DNA of 64,000 nt from DASZFV01 sp035549075 (GTDB lineage Bacteria > Myxococcota_A > Polyangia > Fen-1088): positions 1-64,000 of the forward strand of contig DASZRT010000032.1 of assembly GCA_035549075.1 (NCBI GenBank), in the 5' to 3' direction. The notes under the pieces were generated by a model. That model did not search any database. It was not told the origin of the DNA and saw only the letters and a program-made list of their open reading frames with translations. A program made the translations under genes and the position numbers. Below, piece after piece: positions 26,155 to 35,147 of the stretch. How positions within the stretch are numbered: position 1 is the first letter of the stretch; every line of letters starts with the position of its first letter.

Positions 26155-28479
26155 ATGAAACAGGGGACGGTGAAACTCGTCGGGCTCGCGCTCGGCGCCG
26201 CGGGGTTTCTGGGTGCGGCCGGCCTCTGCGCGCCGACGATGCGCGCGGCGCGCGCCGACGAGCTCGACGAGATCGCGGGCAAGCTCATCGACATGGATCA
26301 GCGCGCCGCGACGATGGCGAGCGAGATCAAGAGCACGACGCCCACGTCGCCCGACGCCGGCGACCGCCGCGTCATCGACGCGCAGGTGCTCTACCAGCTC
26401 AAGAACTACGAAGAGGCCGCGACGATCCTCCTCGACGTCGTCGAGAAGTACCCGAACACGCGCGCCTACGACGACGCGATCGATCTCCTCGGCGAGTCGC
26501 TCTACCAGGCGCACGACTTCTTCACGGCGCGCCCGTACCTCGAGAAGGCCGTCGCCAAGAAGAATGGCTCGAAGGGCGAGACGCACGCGCTCCAGCGCCT
26601 CATCGAGATCGCGCTGCGCACGGGCGACTACGAGCACATCGAGGACTACCTCGCGCGCCTGCAGAGCCTGCCGCTCGAGAGCATGGAGCCGTCCGTGCCC
26701 TACGTGCGCGGCAAGTACTACTTCTTCGCCGGCAAGCTCGACGACGCGATGAGCGCCTTCAACACCGTCACGTCGACGAACCCGTATTATCTGCAGGCGC
26801 GCTACTTCGAGGCGACGATCCAGGTCAAACGCGGCGACCTCGCGGGCGCGTCGACGACCTTCGACGGCGTCATCAAGTCGCAGGCGAGCGACGACCAGGG
26901 CCGCGAGGTGCAGGACCTCGCGCGCATGGCGATCGCGCGCTTGCTCTACGAGCGGTCACAGTTTGATAAGGCCATTGAGGCCTACGGCCAGATCCCGCGC
27001 CAGTCGAAGTACTTCACCGACGCGCTCCGCGAGCAGGCGTGGACGTTCATCAAGGCGAAGGAGTGGCAGAAGGCCTACCGCTCGCTCGATCTCTTGCTGC
27101 TCGCCAACCCTGAGACGGTGGATGCGCCCGACCTGCGGCTGCTCATGGGTAACCTCAACCTGCGCATGGACAACTTCTTCCTCGCGAGCGACGCCTTCGC
27201 GAAGGTCCGCGACGAGTTCGAGCCCGTGCACCGCCAGCTGCAGCAGGTCATCGTCAAGGCCGAGGCCGATCCGGCGTACTTCGACACGCTCGTCGGCAAG
27301 GACCTCGACAAGTTCGACATCGCGACCTTCGTGCCGCCGTCGGCGGCGAAGTGGGTGCGCGCCGAGCCCGACGTCGCGCGCATGGCGTCGCTCGCGACCG
27401 ACGTCGGTCAGATGCAGCGCGATCTCGCCGACAGCGCCAAGCTCGTCGAGCGCATCGATCACGCGCTCGACGGCAGCGCGCGCGCCAGCATCTTCCCGGA
27501 CCTGGCGCAGGCGCGCACGCGATCGGTCGAGATGCTCAACAGCACGGTCAACATCCGCCAGAAGCTCACGGGCAAGCTGCGCACGGTGATCGACCCGACG
27601 CTGTCCGACGAGGACCGCAAGAAGCTCGACGTGTTCGCGATCGAGCGCGACGGCCTGCAGCGGCAGCTCTCGAACCTCCCGACGACCGACGCCGCCGTCA
27701 AAGACCGCGACAAGAACATGCGCGGCGCGTACCTCGACCTCGACCAGCAGGCGTCGGAGGCCAACGTCGAAATCCAGGCGCTCGAGGCCGAGCTCGTCGC
27801 CATCGAGCAGTACCACCGGTCTTCGCGGTCTGAGCAGAAGATCCGTCCCGAGGACATCGAGGGGCCCGTGCGCGACATCCGCGCGACGATCGAGGACCTT
27901 CGCGCGCAGCACGACAAGATCCGCGAGGACATCGCCGACGCGAGCCGCGAGGCGACGACGGCCGGCGCCGCCGGCATCGCAGAACGCGCGACGACCGATC
28001 GCCTCAACGCGCTCTTGCGCCAAGAGACCGAGGTCTACGAGACCGGCAAGAGCCGCCTTTCGGGCAACGACCGCGCCGAGGCCGACAAGATCTCGGCGCT
28101 GCTCTCGCGCTGCGACGGCATCCAGACGAAGCTCAACGAGGTCGACAAGAAGATCGACGACCAGGCCGACGGGAGGCTCGCGCAGGTGCGCAAGTACCTC
28201 ACGACCGAGAAGGAAGAGCTCGCGGCCGTCGGCGGCAAGCTCAATGGCGTCGTCGACGATTCGAAGCAGCTGGGCGGCGGCCTCGCGCAGGCGATGTTCG
28301 CGCGCGTCGCCGACAAGTTCTACGACCTCGTCGTCCGCTCCGACGTCGGCAGCATCGACGTCGCGTGGGGCCTCAAGGATCAGAAGACCCAGGCGGTCAG
28401 CAAGCTGACCAACCAGAAGAACCTCGAGATGAAGGCCCTCGACGAGGACTTCCGCAAGGTGCTGGAGGACGACAAGTGA
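26155..28479 (+). CDS. Exported TPR/coiled-coil protein (Glt-like operon)
   Basis: A 774-residue periplasmic protein. A signal peptide (about 1-35, cleavage after ARA) is followed by tetratricopeptide-like helical pairs up to about residue 400 (for example AQVLYQLKNYEEAATILLDVVEKYP, and ARMAIARLLYERSQFDKAIEAYGQIP), then a long charged coiled-coil region (about 415-774) rich in Glu, Lys, Asp and Arg. No catalytic motif is seen, so it is likely a scaffold. Its stop overlaps the next gene start by GTGA. TPR proteins of this kind occur beside gltD-like genes in myxobacteria, but I do not assign it to a specific Glt subunit. Confidence 0.85.
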   Translation: MKQGTVKLVGLALGAAGFLGAAGLCAPTMRAARADELDEIAGKLIDMDQRAATMASEIKSTTPTSPDAGDRRVIDAQVLYQLKNYEEAATILLDVVEKYPNTRAYDDAIDLLGESLYQAHDFFTARPYLEKAVAKKNGSKGETHALQRLIEIALRTGDYEHIEDYLARLQSLPLESMEPSVPYVRGKYYFFAGKLDDAMSAFNTVTSTNPYYLQARYFEATIQVKRGDLAGASTTFDGVIKSQASDDQGREVQDLARMAIARLLYERSQFDKAIEAYGQIPRQSKYFTDALREQAWTFIKAKEWQKAYRSLDLLLLANPETVDAPDLRLLMGNLNLRMDNFFLASDAFAKVRDEFEPVHRQLQQVIVKAEADPAYFDTLVGKDLDKFDIATFVPPSAAKWVRAEPDVARMASLATDVGQMQRDLADSAKLVERIDHALDGSARASIFPDLAQARTRSVEMLNSTVNIRQKLTGKLRTVIDPTLSDEDRKKLDVFAIERDGLQRQLSNLPTTDAAVKDRDKNMRGAYLDLDQQASEANVEIQALEAELVAIEQYHRSSRSEQKIRPEDIEGPVRDIRATIEDLRAQHDKIREDIADASREATTAGAAGIAERATTDRLNALLRQETEVYETGKSRLSGNDRAEADKISALLSRCDGIQTKLNEVDKKIDDQADGRLAQVRKYLTTEKEELAAVGGKLNGVVDDSKQLGGGLAQAMFARVADKFYDLVVRSDVGSIDVAWGLKDQKTQAVSKLTNQKNLEMKALDEDFRKVLEDDK

Positions 28480-31400
28480 GCGCGCGCAGAGGCTCGGGCC
28501 GCCGTCACGTCGTCGTCGCGCTCGCGACGCTGCTCGCGGCCGTGCCGTTCTCGGCGCGCGTGTCGTCGAAGGCCGTCGCCGCCCAACCCGACGCCGACCG
28601 CCCCGCCGTCGACCCCAAGGTGCTCGACGAGCTCACCGCCGACGTCAAGCACTACACCGAGATCGTCACCGAGTACCGCGCGACGGCCAAGGACGTCTTG
28701 AAGCGCGCCTTCAAAGACAAGATGAAGGCCGTCAGCCTCAAGTACGACGCGCAGATCGAGATGAACGAGAAGGACGCCAAGGATCGCCGCATGGAGGCGA
28801 TCGCGATGTTCGAGGCGTTCCTGCAGAAGTACCCGAACGACAAGCGCTGGACGCCGGACGCGATGTTCCGCCTGGCCGAGCTCTATTATGAGAAGTCGGC
28901 CGAGGACTACCTCGACGCCGACGAGGCGTACAAGAAGGCGATCGACGGCCCGAACCCGCCCGACACGCCTCCGCCCAAGGTCGACTACTCGCCGACGATC
29001 GCGCTCTACCGTCGTCTGCTCACCGACTTCCCGAACTACCGCTTCCTCGACGCCGCGTACTACCTCTTGGGCTTCTGCCTCGGTGAAATGGGCGAGGACG
29101 GTCAGGCGAAGCAGACGCTGCTCGCGCTCGTGTGCGCGAACAAGTTCAAGCCGCTCGACCCGCCGCCCCCCGAGCCCAAGAACGGCGGCACCGAGGACGT
29201 CTACGACGGCTGCGTCCCCGTTCGCAAGGACTCGAAGTTCCTGCCCGAGGCCTGGACGCGCGTCGGCGAGTTCCACTTCGACAGCGCGAGCGAGCTCAAG
29301 TTCGCGATCGCGGCCTTCAAGAAGGTGCTCGCGTTCAAGGACTCCCCCTACTACGACCGCGCGCTCTACAAGCTCGCCTGGTCGTACTACCGCGACAACC
29401 GCTTCCCCGAGGCCGTGCGCGAGTTCGACAACCTTGTTCGGTTCGCCGACCAGCGGACGGCGTCGGGCCAGAAGGTCGGCTCCGACCTGCGTCCCGAGGC
29501 CATTCAGTACCTCGGCGTCAGCTTCGGCGAGCCCGACTGGGACGGCGACACCGTGCCCGATCCCGTCAACGGCCTGCAGCGCATGATCGAGTTCTACCGC
29601 GGCCGCGAGGGCGAGCCGCACGTGCGCGAGGTCTTCCAGCGCCTCGGCGACATCTATTTTGATCAAACCAAGTACAGTGACGCCGTCGCCGTCTACAAGG
29701 CCCTGCTCGAACGCTGGCCGTACTACGCGGACGCGCCGCGCGTGCAGGAGAAGATCGTCCGCGCCTTCGAGAAGGACCGCAACCTCGTCACCGCCGCCAA
29801 AGAGCGCGAGCTCCTCGGCCGCAACTACAGCAAGGGCGGCGACTGGTACAACCACAACAAGGACAACCCCGAGGCGCTCGCGGTCGCGCAGCAGCTCTCG
29901 GAGGACGCGCTGCTCACGGCGGCGACGAACGTCCACTCGGCGGCGCAGGCCTGCAAGACGAAGTGGCAGGAGAACCAGAAGGACACGAAGAAGCTCGAAG
30001 AGTGCAAGGCGATGTACGCCGCCGCCGCCGACCTCTACGAGAAGTACCTGGCCGCGTTCCCCAACTCGAAGAAGAGCTACGAGTTCTCGGCCTTCTACGC
30101 CGACACGCTCTACTACTCGGGCCAGGTCGAGAAGTCGATCCTCGCGTACCAGACGGTGCGCGACTCGCAGCTCGACAACAAGTACCAGGAAGACGCCGCC
30201 TTCCGGATGATCAAGGCCTACGAGGAGATCATCGACGGCATGAAGAAGGCGGGGAAGATCACCGACCCCGACATCCCCGACGAGAAGAACACGAAGCCGC
30301 CCGTCGTCGCGGTGCCGATGCCCGACATCTACCACCAGTACGTCGACGCGATCGACTGGTACGTCGAGCACATCAAGAACGACAAGGCGCCCGACCTGAA
30401 GTACGCGGCCGCCGTCATCGCGCTGCGCTACCGCGAGTGGCCGAACGCGCGCGAGCGCCTCGGCAAGATCTCCGAGGAGTATTGCGCGTCCAAACCCGAG
30501 GTGGGTTTCAAGGCCTACGACGCCATCCTCCAGACCTACTTCATCGATTATCTCGTCGAGGATGAAGAGGCGAAGGACTGCGCGCTCGGCAAGCTGCTCT
30601 CGATCGCCGATCAGTTCGGCGAGTCGGCCTGCGGCAAGGCGCCGGCCGCCAAGCCGTACCTCGACCGCTTCACGCAGATCAAGTCGTCGGTCAAGACGAC
30701 GGTCATCACGAAGCGCCTCCAGCTGTCCATGGAGAATGAAGAGAAGGGCACGAACAAAGAACTTACGATGTGCAAGGACGGTCCGGGCGGCATCGCGATC
30801 GTCACGGGCGTCGCGGCGCCCGCGAAGCCTGGCGAGAAGCCCGCCGCCGGCACCGGCAGCAACAACAAGATCTCGACCCAGCTCGACGTCGGCCTCGCCC
30901 TCGACCTCATCGACGTCGTCAACGCGAACCCCAAGGACTCGGGCGCGCCCACGGCGCTCAACAACGCCTGCGTCATCTACGAGAAGCTCTTCCAGTTCGG
31001 CCAGGCGACCCAGTGCTACGAGCGCCTGTACCACGACTACCCGGACTCGGAGTGGGGCAAGGAGGCGCTGTGGAACGCCTCGCGCAACCACTACCGCTTC
31101 TTCGAGTTCGACCAGGCGGTCAAGGGCTACATGACCGTGGCGCAGGACCCGAAGTTCGCGGGCTCCGAGCACCGCAAGGAGGCGCTCGGCCTCACGGCCT
31201 CGCTGCTCGACAACGACCAGCAGTACCCGCGCGCCGCCGAGATGTACAAGAAGTACTCCGACGCGATCTCCGACAAGCCGCAAGACAGCGCGCAGGCCTA
31301 CTACTTCGCCTGCGGCGCGTACGAGAAGGCGCACGACAACGCGAAGCAGTCGGCGTGCTTGCGCGACTTCATCAAGAAGTTCGACAAGCAGCCGGCCGCC

Positions 31401-32078
31401 GGCGAGTACGTCGTGCAGGCCTTCATGAAGCAGGCCGTGATCACCGAGCAGACGTCGAAGAACAAAGACGACGTGCTCAAGGCCTACAAGCGCGTCCGTG
31501 ACGAGTTCATCGCCCGCAAGCTGCCGGGCGCGACGCCGGCCGCCGGCTTCGCCGCCAAGGCCGACTTCCTCATCATGGAAGAGAAGTTCAAGGCCTTCCA
31601 AAAGAAGGAGCTGAAGTTCCCGACGAAGCCCGAGGCGATCAAGAAGGTCTTCGACAGCTTCACGAACGAGGCGAAGCAGCTCAACGAGGACTACCAGAAG
31701 ATCTGGAGCTACAAGGACGCGACATGGACGCTCGCCGCGTTCCTCCGCACGGGCGACGTCTACTACGAGTTCGCGCAGAAGCTGGTCAAGGCAGCCGACG
31801 CGCCGCCGGACGACTTGAAGAAGCTCGCCAAGCAGGCCTGCAAGGCGAACCCCGACGACTGCGGCGTCGTCGAGGGCCAGTACAAGGACGCCATCTACCA
31901 GTTCGTCACGCCCGTCGAGGACGAGGCGAAGAAGCGTTGGAAGGACACGCTGTCGCGCGCGTCGCAGCTCGGCGTCACGAACGACTACGTTAAAAAGGCC
32001 CGCGAGAACCTGTCGAAGTACCTGCCGGACGAGTTCCCGTACATCAAAGACGAGCGCATCGGATTGGAGTACCCGTGA
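28476..32078 (+). CDS. Large exported TPR protein, GltD/AgmU-like
   Basis: A 1200-residue periplasmic protein with an Arg-rich N-terminal signal (about 1-36, VVVALATLLAAVPFSA core) and TPR-type helical repeats over nearly its whole length (for example MFRLAELYYEKSAEDYLDAD, ALYKLAWSYYRDNRFPEAV, LGDIYFDQTKYSDAVAVYK, ALWNASRNHYRFFEFDQAV). M. xanthus GltD (AgmU), a periplasmic gliding-complex subunit, is a TPR protein of about the same size, and here too it precedes a smaller TPR protein and an FHA/TonB-like protein. That makes a GltD relative the best call, without sequence search. The GTG start overlaps the preceding stop, the end overlaps the next start (GTGA), so the set is translationally coupled. 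Confidence 0.82.
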   Translation: MSARRGSGRRHVVVALATLLAAVPFSARVSSKAVAAQPDADRPAVDPKVLDELTADVKHYTEIVTEYRATAKDVLKRAFKDKMKAVSLKYDAQIEMNEKDAKDRRMEAIAMFEAFLQKYPNDKRWTPDAMFRLAELYYEKSAEDYLDADEAYKKAIDGPNPPDTPPPKVDYSPTIALYRRLLTDFPNYRFLDAAYYLLGFCLGEMGEDGQAKQTLLALVCANKFKPLDPPPPEPKNGGTEDVYDGCVPVRKDSKFLPEAWTRVGEFHFDSASELKFAIAAFKKVLAFKDSPYYDRALYKLAWSYYRDNRFPEAVREFDNLVRFADQRTASGQKVGSDLRPEAIQYLGVSFGEPDWDGDTVPDPVNGLQRMIEFYRGREGEPHVREVFQRLGDIYFDQTKYSDAVAVYKALLERWPYYADAPRVQEKIVRAFEKDRNLVTAAKERELLGRNYSKGGDWYNHNKDNPEALAVAQQLSEDALLTAATNVHSAAQACKTKWQENQKDTKKLEECKAMYAAAADLYEKYLAAFPNSKKSYEFSAFYADTLYYSGQVEKSILAYQTVRDSQLDNKYQEDAAFRMIKAYEEIIDGMKKAGKITDPDIPDEKNTKPPVVAVPMPDIYHQYVDAIDWYVEHIKNDKAPDLKYAAAVIALRYREWPNARERLGKISEEYCASKPEVGFKAYDAILQTYFIDYLVEDEEAKDCALGKLLSIADQFGESACGKAPAAKPYLDRFTQIKSSVKTTVITKRLQLSMENEEKGTNKELTMCKDGPGGIAIVTGVAAPAKPGEKPAAGTGSNNKISTQLDVGLALDLIDVVNANPKDSGAPTALNNACVIYEKLFQFGQATQCYERLYHDYPDSEWGKEALWNASRNHYRFFEFDQAVKGYMTVAQDPKFAGSEHRKEALGLTASLLDNDQQYPRAAEMYKKYSDAISDKPQDSAQAYYFACGAYEKAHDNAKQSACLRDFIKKFDKQPAAGEYVVQAFMKQAVITEQTSKNKDDVLKAYKRVRDEFIARKLPGATPAAGFAAKADFLIMEEKFKAFQKKELKFPTKPEAIKKVFDSFTNEAKQLNEDYQKIWSYKDATWTLAAFLRTGDVYYEFAQKLVKAADAPPDDLKKLAKQACKANPDDCGVVEGQYKDAIYQFVTPVEDEAKKRWKDTLSRASQLGVTNDYVKKARENLSKYLPDEFPYIKDERIGLEYP

Positions 32079-33100
32079 CGCGCAAAGTGATGCGCTTCGG
32101 AACCTTCACCCGCGCGGCGTTGTCTCTCGCTCTGATGACGTCGCTCGCGGGTTCGGCCTTGGCGAAGCGCGAGCCGCCACCCGTCGTCATCCCCACGGCG
32201 GAGACGCAGCAGGCCGACGAGCTCTTCCGCGCGGGCAAGTACACCGAGGCCGTCGCGGCCGCGAAGGCCGCGCTCAACAAGAACGAGCGTTACACGCCCG
32301 CCATGCTCGTCATGGCGAAGAGCTACTACAAGCTGCACAAGTACGAGTGGATGAAGAAGCTCTGGGAGATGATGCAGGCCAACGGCGCTTCCGACGCCGA
32401 GAAGTCGGACATCTACCAGCTGCTCGGCTTCCTCGAGGTCGACGCCAAGAACGTGCCCGGCGCGATCGCGCTCTTCAAGCAGGCGGCCGAGGCGCGTCCC
32501 GACAACTCGATCCTCTGGAACAACCTCGGCGCCGAGTACCTGACGGCGAAGAACTACACCGAGGCGCAACCCGTGCTCGAGAAGTCGGTGCAGCTGCAGC
32601 CCGGCTTCGCCAAGGCGCACCTCAACCTCGGTGACGCGTACCGCGGCAACAAGGTCTACGACAAGGCCCAGGCCGAGTACGACAAGGCGCTACAGCTCTT
32701 CCCGAATTATGCCGACGCGGTGTTCAACCTCGGCATCCTGTACCTCGACGCCGACAAGATCCCCAACATGGATCTCTTCGCCAAAGAGAACACCGCCATC
32801 CAGTACTTCCAAAAGTACAAGGGCATGATGGGGAGCAGCCTCCCGCCCGGCGATCCGACCGACCAGTACATCACCGAGGCGCAAGAGGCGATCAAGAAGG
32901 AAGAGACGCGGCTCGACCGCATCAAGAAGCAGCAGGAGCGCGACGCCGCGCGCGCCGCGAAGAAGGCCGCCGCCGATGCGCAGAAGGCCGCGGCTGCCGC
33001 CGCCGCGGGCGCCGACGCTGGCGCGCCGGCGGCTCCGGCCGCGGCCCCCGCGGCTCCGGCCGCTCCGGCCGCTGCGCCCGCCGCTCCGCCAGCTAAATGA
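32075..33100 (+). CDS. Exported TPR protein, GltE/AglT-like
   Basis: A 341-residue protein: signal peptide (about 1-30, ALSLALMTSLAGSALA), five to six TPR units (about 45-240; SILWNNLGAEYLTAKNYTEAQPVLEKS, AHLNLGDAYRGNKVYDKAQAEYDKAL), a charged helix (about 265-300, KKEETRLDRIKKQQERDAARAAKKAAADAQ region) and an Ala/Pro tail. GTG 32075 overlaps the upstream stop; an ATG at 32090 is an alternative. M. xanthus GltE (AglT) is an outer-membrane-linked TPR protein of the gliding complex encoded near gltD and gltG; order and layout match, but no lipobox is visible here, so the orthology is tentative. Confidence 0.82.
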   Translation: MTRKVMRFGTFTRAALSLALMTSLAGSALAKREPPPVVIPTAETQQADELFRAGKYTEAVAAAKAALNKNERYTPAMLVMAKSYYKLHKYEWMKKLWEMMQANGASDAEKSDIYQLLGFLEVDAKNVPGAIALFKQAAEARPDNSILWNNLGAEYLTAKNYTEAQPVLEKSVQLQPGFAKAHLNLGDAYRGNKVYDKAQAEYDKALQLFPNYADAVFNLGILYLDADKIPNMDLFAKENTAIQYFQKYKGMMGSSLPPGDPTDQYITEAQEAIKKEETRLDRIKKQQERDAARAAKKAAADAQKAAAAAAAGADAGAPAAPAAAPAAPAAPAAAPAAPPAK

Positions 33101-33114
33101 CGAGGAGGACGATG

Positions 33115-33423
33115 ATGAAGACCACGTTCACCCGCCTCGCCCTCGTTCTCACACTTTCGACTCCAGCCGCGCGCGCTTTTGCCGAAGATCCTCCGGCCGG
33201 CGACGCACCGCCCTCGAACGCTCCGCCCAAGGTCAAGGTCGAGAAGGGCGCCGGCGGCAAGAAGGTCTACCGCATCACCGAAGAGATCCGGATCGAAGGC
33301 AAGATCCAGAAGCCCGAAGCGTTCTTCTTCTACCAAAAGTCCAGCATCAACTACGACTGGCAAGAGCTGAAGCAGGACTTCGTCCCCAAGATCCTCGACA
33401 GCGTCTCTCACTCGCCCTTCTAG
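33115..33423 (+). CDS. Small exported protein of the Glt-like operon
   Basis: A 102-residue protein with a signal peptide (MKTTFTRLALVLTLSTPAARAFA) and a compact mature part. After a Pro-rich stretch comes a distinctive C-terminal block (EEIRIEGKIQKPEAFFFYQK, then SSINYDWQELKQDFVPKIL). I recall similar short C-terminal blocks next to AgmX-type genes in myxobacteria but cannot name the family. An AGGAGG at 33103-33108 points to ATG 33115 (6-nt spacing); an upstream ATG at 33097 overlaps the preceding stop codon and is the alternative. Periplasmic; function unknown. Confidence 0.8.
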   Translation: MKTTFTRLALVLTLSTPAARAFAEDPPAGDAPPSNAPPKVKVEKGAGGKKVYRITEEIRIEGKIQKPEAFFFYQKSSINYDWQELKQDFVPKILDSVSHSPF

Positions 33424-33528
33424 CTAGCTAGCGTCCAGCCTGGCCAGCGTTCTGCCGGCCGTTTCAGAAAAACTCACCGCGCGCCGAAAACCAAATCGGT
33501 TTCCAACCGGTTCAACGAGGGATCACGC

Positions 33529-34947
33529 ATGGCGACTGCACCCGCACAACAGCAGCAAACCGGCTCGGCCTCGAAGCCGAAGATCCTCCGCATCGGCATC
33601 ATCCAGGGCGGCCGCATCGTCGAAGAGCGCCTCGTCCGCAAGCGCGAGAACATCACGATCGGTCAGTCGGCGAAGAACATGTTCGTCGTGCCGAGCGAGG
33701 CGCTGCCCCGCAACTGGCTCCTCTTTCAGGTGAGCGGCAACCAGTACGTCGCCCACTTCTCCGAGGGCATGGACGCGCGCATCGCCGTCGGCAACGAGAT
33801 CATCTCGCTCTCGCAGCTCAAGCAGACCGGCAAGATTCAGAAGAAGGGCCAGAGCTTCGAGCTCCCGCTCGACGATCGCTCGCGCGGCAAGATCACGCTC
33901 GCCGACATGACGATCCTCTTCCAGTTCGTGACGCCGCCGATCCCGCAGCCGCGTCCGCAGCTGCCGGCGTCGGTGCGCGGCTCCGTGATCTCGGAGATCG
34001 ACTGGACGTTCACGATCATCGCCGCGCTGTCGTTCCTCTTGGTGCTGTCCGTCGTCATCTACTTGCGCAGCATCGACTGGCCGCGCAAGCCCGACATCGA
34101 AGAGATCCCCGATCGCTTCGTCCAGATGGTGAAGAAGCCCGAGGAGCCGAAGAAGGAAGAGAAGAAGGTCGTCGAGAAGAAGGACGACGAGAAGAAGGAA
34201 GAGAAGAAGCCCGAGAAGAAGAAGACCGAAGAGGTCGCCGAGAAGAAGGTCGAAAAGAAAGAGATCTCTCCGGAAGAGGCGGCCAAGCGCGCCGAAGAGA
34301 AGGCGCGCGCCGACGCCGAGCGCCGCGCTCGCCTGGCCGAGCAGGTCAAGTCGACCGGTCTCCTCAAGCTCCTCGGCGCCAACACGGGCGAGGGCGGCTC
34401 GATCGCCGACGTGCTCGGCAAGGGCGACGTCGATCGCGATCAAGAGAAAGCGTTCCAGGGCGTCGGCGGCATCGGCGTCGCGAGCGGCAACGATCAGCTC
34501 CGCGGCATCAAGAGCGGTGGCTCGGGCTCGGGTCGCGTCGCGGCCGTGAGCGGCCTGCGCGGCGGCGGCTCGATCGCCGGCGGCGGCACGGGCGAGGCCG
34601 CGACCGAGAAGAAGGTTTCAGGCGCGATCAAGACCGAGGCGCCCGCCGTCGACGGCGAGCTCGATCCGGCGATGGTCGCGAAAGAGGTCAAGACGCGCCT
34701 GGGCGCCATCAAGGCCTGCTACGAGCGCGCGCTCAAGCGCAACCCGACCCTCTCGGGCAAGGTCGTCATTCACTGGACGATCACGCAGGCAGGCACGGTC
34801 TCGGGCGTCGACGTCGAGCAGGACACGCTGGGCGACGCCGAAGTCGCGAGCTGCATCAAGTCGCTCGTCGCGCGATGGCGCTTCCCGGCCCCGTCCGGCG
34901 GTTCGGTCGACGTCTCGTTCCCGTTCGTCTTCCAATCTTCGCAGTAA
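33529..34947 (+). CDS. FHA-like/TM/AgmX-PglI C-terminal domain protein (GltG/GltJ-like)
   Basis: A 472-residue inner-membrane protein. A cytoplasmic FHA-like domain (about 19-130: ENITIGQSAKNMFVVPS and RNWLLFQV) is followed by one membrane helix (about 160-180), a very Lys/Glu-rich periplasmic spacer (about 195-285), a Gly-rich linker (about 320-355) and a C-terminal AgmX/PglI TonB-like domain (about 375-468) with IKACYERALKRNPTLSGKV and a paired Cys in VASCIKSLVARWRFP. The layout matches GltG (PglI) and GltJ (AgmX), which span the periplasm in the M. xanthus gliding and polar machinery. An FHA-like domain suggests control by protein phosphorylation. It is the last gene of the 25.4-34.9 kb operon, after a 105-bp gap. 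Confidence 0.88.
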   Translation: MATAPAQQQQTGSASKPKILRIGIIQGGRIVEERLVRKRENITIGQSAKNMFVVPSEALPRNWLLFQVSGNQYVAHFSEGMDARIAVGNEIISLSQLKQTGKIQKKGQSFELPLDDRSRGKITLADMTILFQFVTPPIPQPRPQLPASVRGSVISEIDWTFTIIAALSFLLVLSVVIYLRSIDWPRKPDIEEIPDRFVQMVKKPEEPKKEEKKVVEKKDDEKKEEKKPEKKKTEEVAEKKVEKKEISPEEAAKRAEEKARADAERRARLAEQVKSTGLLKLLGANTGEGGSIADVLGKGDVDRDQEKAFQGVGGIGVASGNDQLRGIKSGGSGSGRVAAVSGLRGGGSIAGGGTGEAATEKKVSGAIKTEAPAVDGELDPAMVAKEVKTRLGAIKACYERALKRNPTLSGKVVIHWTITQAGTVSGVDVEQDTLGDAEVASCIKSLVARWRFPAPSGGSVDVSFPFVFQSSQ

Positions 34948-34958
34948 CCTCTGCGGGT

Positions 34959-34979
34959 CGGGATGCCACACACATCCCG
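34959..34979 (+). terminator. Hairpin after the Glt-like operon
   Basis: CGGGATG/CATCCCG forms a 7-bp stem with a 7-nt loop, 11 nt after the stop codon. No T-tract. The remaining 34980-35147 gap holds the promoter at 35048-35076. Confidence 0.5.
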
Positions 34980-35047
34980 GAGGCCGGTCGAGGACCTGTG
35001 CGCCATCAAAACATGCCGTTTTTGACGCGTAAGGGCCCTCAGCTTGG

Positions 35048-35076
35048 TTGACACCCCAGAATGACGTGCCTATAAT
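35048..35076 (+). promoter_or_regulatory. Perfect-consensus sigma-70 promoter of the exopolysaccharide operon
   Basis: TTGACA (35048-35053), 17-nt spacer, TATAAT (35071-35076): both hexamers and the spacing are ideal. It is 71 nt upstream of the GTG at 35148. In such GC-rich DNA a chance match is unlikely. Confidence 0.85.
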
Positions 35077-35147
35077 TCGGGCCGTCGATTTAACTGCTCG
35101 ATATCCTTGGGGTTCCTAGCGGGACTCATTCGGAAAGGAACGGCGTC

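Noticed and set aside
28380..31601. A 1073-codon open frame on the minus strand
   Set aside because: It lies antisense to the 1200-residue TPR gene, has Arg/Val/Leu-rich composition without domains, and arises from G/C-biased third positions.
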